From Clostridium sp. CAG:568 (GTDB taxonomy: Bacteria > Bacillota_I > Bacilli_A > RFN20 > CAG-288), in contig FR878750.1 of the NCBI GenBank assembly GCA_000434395.1, positions 1 through 35,778 on the forward strand: a stretch of DNA of 35,778 bases, in the 5' to 3' direction. Each line of letters opens with the position of its first letter. Position 1 is the first letter of the stretch. Positions 32,500-35,778 of this stretch are shown one piece after another. A program made the position numbers and the translations under genes. The notes beneath the pieces were generated by a model. It saw only the letters and a list, made by a program, of their open reading frames with translations, searched no databases and had not been told where the DNA came from.

Positions 32500-33942
32500 C
32501 TATTCATTCAAGCATTTTTTCAATAATTCATTCAGTTGCTTTTTGATATTATTGAGACCATCTTTCTGCTTTTTAAAACTCAGGGTAGACAAATCTAGAA
32601 AGTATAGATGGATGGTCACATTAGTATCAATCTCAATCGATTTATTTTGGTCTGGATAGTCGTGAATCGTCTTATATTCTTTTCCATCCAAGCTCTGATG
32701 CTCTGGTTCGTAACTATAAGGATAAATTAGCCATACATCATTTGCCTTATATCTTTTAGCATAGGCATACATTTGGTACATGTCCGCCATTGAAATCCCA
32801 AAATTTCTTTTCTCATTGCTTGGATCAAGCCGTTTCCATTTTGTGTCTAGAATGATATTTTTTTCTGCTTTGTTTACAGTTTTGAATATGCGAATGTCTG
32901 GCCTTATTTGAAACTTTTTGGGATTATCAAATAGATATTTCTTCGTTGATTGTGTCTTGATATTCCAGTCGCTGAATTCTGAATCATTGGATAAACATTT
33001 TTTGAGCATCTTTCCAACAAAGGATTCAAATATCTTTTCCATCGGGAAGAGGAGTGAGTCCGCTGAAGTTTCTCCTTTCTGGATAATGAAAGATTTTCCA
33101 AGGAGAAATGCAATGGACCATTCAATGACGTCATGGTATGAGCTATTGAGCCTGTCATAGACGATTTTGCTATAGTCAGACAGATAATCCGCTGATTTAG
33201 GAACCATTTCAAATATCTCTAGCAATTGCCTTGCTTTTTTACCGTTTTTAATGTTTGTTGTTTTATCCGATAGGAGAAGCAATGCTGATTTAATTAATCT
33301 GTTTTCAGGAATGTCAATCAAATATTCATCGTGTTGAATATAGAATTTATGTTTATCGACAGAATTGAATCTAATCTGCTTCATTACGTTCAACGAACCT
33401 TTAAATGAGGAAATATTCTCCTCGACGGAGACGTACCGATGCTTCAAGCCGCGCTTAATCAATTCTTCTACTTTTGAAAAGTAAAGCTGAATAAAAACTT
33501 CAAAGAGTGAAGTCTTACTGGTATTGAGATTCGCAGTATTGGAAGGTGTGGCTGGAAAGTCCTTCAAATATCCAAGCATTCTTAAAAGGATTCTTTCCAA
33601 AGCTTCATTTTCGCTTATGTTATTCGACTCGATGTCAATCTTTGGGAGAACCTCTATTTGAAAGCGATTCTTAAGTTCGATGATGCCAACATAATGTTGT
33701 ATTTGGAGTATTTCGCCATGTCTTTTATGGTTGCTCAATTTTAAAAAACTGACGATTCCTCCCCGGAATTCTTCTTTGTCAGTTTCCTCTTTCTCTTTTT
33801 TTAAAAGATAATTTTTGAGTTCATCAAAATATATCGGATTTAAAGAATAAACATTATTCTCTTCCTTTTTATAGAAGCAGTTCGATGCCTCATCATCCCC
33901 TCTCTTAATTTTGTCGTATTCTTTCAAAGTCAAGGATTTCAT
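32500..33942 (-). CDS. mcrC: McrC-type nuclease subunit
   Basis: This is a protein of 480 residues, longer than E. coli McrC (about 350). The N-terminal part matches McrBC system regulatory features (HYVGIIELKNRFQIEVLPKID). The PD-(D/E)XK core sits at about 340-370: IRPDIRIFK with the Asp at about 347, then IILDTKWKRLD with Asp and Lys at about 363-365. These residues look intact. McrC supplies the cleavage function when docked on a McrB GTPase ring. The start ATG shares one base with the mcrB stop (TGATG), giving tight coupling. Its 3' end faces the AIPR gene end to end with a 2-base gap. Activity on modified DNA is the family norm, but specificity lies in McrB. Confidence 0.9.
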   Translation of the reverse strand: MKSLTLKEYDKIKRGDDEASNCFYKKEENNVYSLNPIYFDELKNYLLKKEKEETDKEEFRGGIVSFLKLSNHKRHGEILQIQHYVGIIELKNRFQIEVLPKIDIESNNISENEALERILLRMLGYLKDFPATPSNTANLNTSKTSLFEVFIQLYFSKVEELIKRGLKHRYVSVEENISSFKGSLNVMKQIRFNSVDKHKFYIQHDEYLIDIPENRLIKSALLLLSDKTTNIKNGKKARQLLEIFEMVPKSADYLSDYSKIVYDRLNSSYHDVIEWSIAFLLGKSFIIQKGETSADSLLFPMEKIFESFVGKMLKKCLSNDSEFSDWNIKTQSTKKYLFDNPKKFQIRPDIRIFKTVNKAEKNIILDTKWKRLDPSNEKRNFGISMADMYQMYAYAKRYKANDVWLIYPYSYEPEHQSLDGKEYKTIHDYPDQNKSIEIDTNVTIHLYFLDLSTLSFKKQKDGLNNIKKQLNELLKKCLNE

Positions 33943-35778
33943 CAGTTCTCTGAATCCTCATTTTTATCGTTAGAGATTTTTGAAAAGCTCTTTTTAGAGA
34001 ATCCAATGATTTTCAAGTAGTTATTGATATCGTTAAAACCATCATCATTGATTTCATAAGACTCTTCTTCATCATCCATGTCATCAAGTAAATCCTTGTT
34101 TTGAGCGACATATGTATACTTTGCTTTTCTTCTGACGATCATATCTTGGTCATTATTTTCTTTTCCGGTAATTCCTAAGACAAATCTAATTTTCTGGTAA
34201 TTGCCATAAAAATATTCTTGAAGAAGAGGAATGATTTTGTTCTTGAATACCTTGGACAAGTCATCCAAATTGTAGGAACCATTCTCCAGTTCAGGGATAT
34301 CAAGGAAATAAGAATGGCCAATCTGATGATCTCTATCATAGATGTAAGTGATTCTTTCATTTATTGCAGAAAGAACGTCTTTCAAAGAAAGAGGAATGGG
34401 ATCTTCTGTTTCAGATACTAAACATTTTTGATAGGACTCTAGAAGAGTCGGATTTGGCATCATTTCGAAAAAGGCAAATCTTCTTCTTAATGCAGTGTCT
34501 AATCTTTCAATGGAACGATCAGCTGTATTCATCGTTCCAATAATATAGACATTGTACGGCACACCCCATTGTTCTTTGGAATAGGGGAGGATGACTTGAA
34601 GCTCGTTTTTCCCATGAATTCTTTTGTCTTCTTCGATAAGCGTGATTAAATCACCAAAGATTTTTGATACATTTCCTCTGTTAATTTCATCGATGATAAT
34701 GACGAAATTATCATTGGGATGTTGTTTGGCATAATCGCAAAGCGACTTAAAAACACCCGGTCTTAAAATATATTTGATATCTCCGGTTTCCTGGCTGACA
34801 TCAGGAAAAATGCCTTCAATAAAATCCTCATAAGAATAAGATTGGTGGAAGGTGGTGAAACATATATGACCTTTTTTAACTTTTCCTTCAGCATCATATT
34901 CGACTAAATCATTATTGAAGTTCTCTTTTAAATTCCCATAATCGGAAATAATCTCGTGATTTTTCAATTGCTCTAATATGGATTGATTATTCTCTACAAT
35001 TGCTTCTGCATAGGCAATAGAATGGTACGTCTTTCCGGTTCCAGGAGGGCCAAATAAAATAACATTTTTAGGGAAGATTAAGTCTTCTTTTTTCTGATTA
35101 ATAGACCCACTACCACTTATTTTTGATAAACTCGGATATTTATCAAGAACATCTTCCACATTATTTTCTCCAGTCGCCACTTCGTAATAGGGCTCAAGGT
35201 TTTCAAATCCTTTCTTTATTAATTCATTTAGATCCTCGTCATCGTATAGGTCATCTAATTCAATCACTTTTGAAATCTGAATATGAGCATTGCTATTAAT
35301 ATTAGAAACAAATGAATCAACTATTTTTTGATCAATCTTGACGTTTTTCTTTCCGTTGTACCAATAAGTTAAACCAGGCATTAGCTGAATACTTAACGCC
35401 TTGACATAATTCGGACGATATTTAAAGAAAACATCTTTTAACCCAGTTTGATTATTTTTTTTAGTTCGCTGTTCCGGTTTAGTCTTTATTTCAACTGATA
35501 GTCTAATAATTGGATTTCCATTATCATCTTTACTTAAAAAAGAAGATAAAGAAACAGGATTATTTTCATCTGTTATATTTTTATTTTTCGCCGTAATCCA
35601 AAAATAATTTTTTATTGTTTGACCATTATTACCGCCTCTATCAGCATATGGATTTCCATGAAAAGGCACAAGCTCAAACGAAGCAGGAAAATTATTACAT
35701 ATAATTTCTTTGAACTTCCTATATCTGTTTTTTGTATCACTACCATAATTCTTATATAAACTCTCTAGTGCACGTGAG
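33942..35778 (-). CDS. mcrB: McrB-type AAA+ GTPase (5' end beyond the window)
   Basis: The frame is open to the right-hand edge of the window. A GTG at 35669 could be taken as a start, but in-frame codons upstream continue a sensible protein (ALESLYKNYGSDTKNRYRKF...), so the gene is cut by the window. The AAA+ motor shows Walker A LFGPPGTGKT (minus strand, about 35025-35054), Walker B VIIIDEINRGN, and the McrB hallmark GTMNTADRSI followed by the arginine-rich DTALRRRF. The region before it (IKNYFWITAKNKN...) looks like the MrcB N-terminal/DUF3578 recognition type rather than the E. coli McrB DUF3578-free methyl-reader; this is a tentative call. The gene ends in an acidic tail and overlaps mcrC by one base. 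In the family it uses GTP to translocate DNA. Confidence 0.9.
   Translation of the reverse strand, partial: SRALESLYKNYGSDTKNRYRKFKEIICNNFPASFELVPFHGNPYADRGGNNGQTIKNYFWITAKNKNITDENNPVSLSSFLSKDDNGNPIIRLSVEIKTKPEQRTKKNNQTGLKDVFFKYRPNYVKALSIQLMPGLTYWYNGKKNVKIDQKIVDSFVSNINSNAHIQISKVIELDDLYDDEDLNELIKKGFENLEPYYEVATGENNVEDVLDKYPSLSKISGSGSINQKKEDLIFPKNVILFGPPGTGKTYHSIAYAEAIVENNQSILEQLKNHEIISDYGNLKENFNNDLVEYDAEGKVKKGHICFTTFHQSYSYEDFIEGIFPDVSQETGDIKYILRPGVFKSLCDYAKQHPNDNFVIIIDEINRGNVSKIFGDLITLIEEDKRIHGKNELQVILPYSKEQWGVPYNVYIIGTMNTADRSIERLDTALRRRFAFFEMMPNPTLLESYQKCLVSETEDPIPLSLKDVLSAINERITYIYDRDHQIGHSYFLDIPELENGSYNLDDLSKVFKNKIIPLLQEYFYGNYQKIRFVLGITGKENNDQDMIVRRKAKYTYVAQNKDLLDDMDDEEESYEINDDGFNDINNYLKIIGFSKKSFSKISNDKNEDSEN

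Overview
The window looks like a chromosomal segment of a low-GC Gram-positive bacterium, most likely a gut or rumen Bacillota (Erysipelotrichia/Mollicutes-like Bacilli). The reasons are AT-rich DNA, strong AGGAGG-type ribosome sites, lipobox signal peptides, TGA used as stop and TGG for Trp, LytTR/GHKL and TetR regulators, and large surface glycoside hydrolases. The taxonomic guess is inference. Nothing here is a universal marker, and I saw no rRNA, tRNA, integrase or CRISPR array.

Positions 1-1,940 are roughly half G+C by hand count of a few lines, clearly richer than the protease gene that follows (about 28-30% by the same kind of count). They hold two fragments of AlbA/HATPase-type ATP-binding regulators on either side of a SUFU-domain gene, a possible orphan immunity protein. 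Positions 1,685-2,915 are mostly decayed or non-coding. They hold a possible structured RNA with terminator, a set of 22-bp repeats resembling an insertion-sequence end, and two doubtful small ORFs. Positions 2,916-6,453 are a two-gene operon of a secreted V8/trypsin-like serine protease and a single-chain FtsX/MacB-type ABC transporter. It is closed by a strong hairpin terminator shared with the opposite strand.

Positions 6,522-18,935 are on the minus strand. In transcription order they encode a lipid-anchored family 3 glycoside hydrolase, an InlB-repeat/carbohydrate-binding lipoprotein, a membrane-anchored family 3 glycoside hydrolase, a MATE exporter and an OB-fold/Ig lipoprotein. Both hydrolases have the reversed GH3 domain order. 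Terminator hairpins separate the units. A catabolite-type (LacI-family) operator lies upstream of the first hydrolase. Divergent from it, positions 19,267-21,852 encode a TetR-type regulator, a LytTR response regulator and a GHKL sensor kinase in overlapping frames, followed by a second TetR gene. A 17-bp motif occurs once in the divergent promoter region and twice, 21 bp apart, before the second TetR gene, so it is a candidate shared operator.

Positions 22,781-35,778 are a defence island. Six genes on the plus strand, overlapping or nearly so, encode a C5 cytosine methyltransferase, a protein with a degenerate DUF3883-like nuclease domain, a MORC/MutL-like GHKL ATPase, a Z1-domain ATPase, a DUF4420 PD-(D/E)XK nuclease and an AIPR protein. 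This fits the conflict systems with MORC-like ATPases and Z1 domains described by Iyer, Abhiman and Aravind, but the exact gene set is worth a search. Converging on it with a 2-bp gap is an mcrB-mcrC pair, with mcrB running off the window. A cytosine methylase next to a normally methylcytosine-dependent nuclease is a puzzle that suggests altered McrB recognition.
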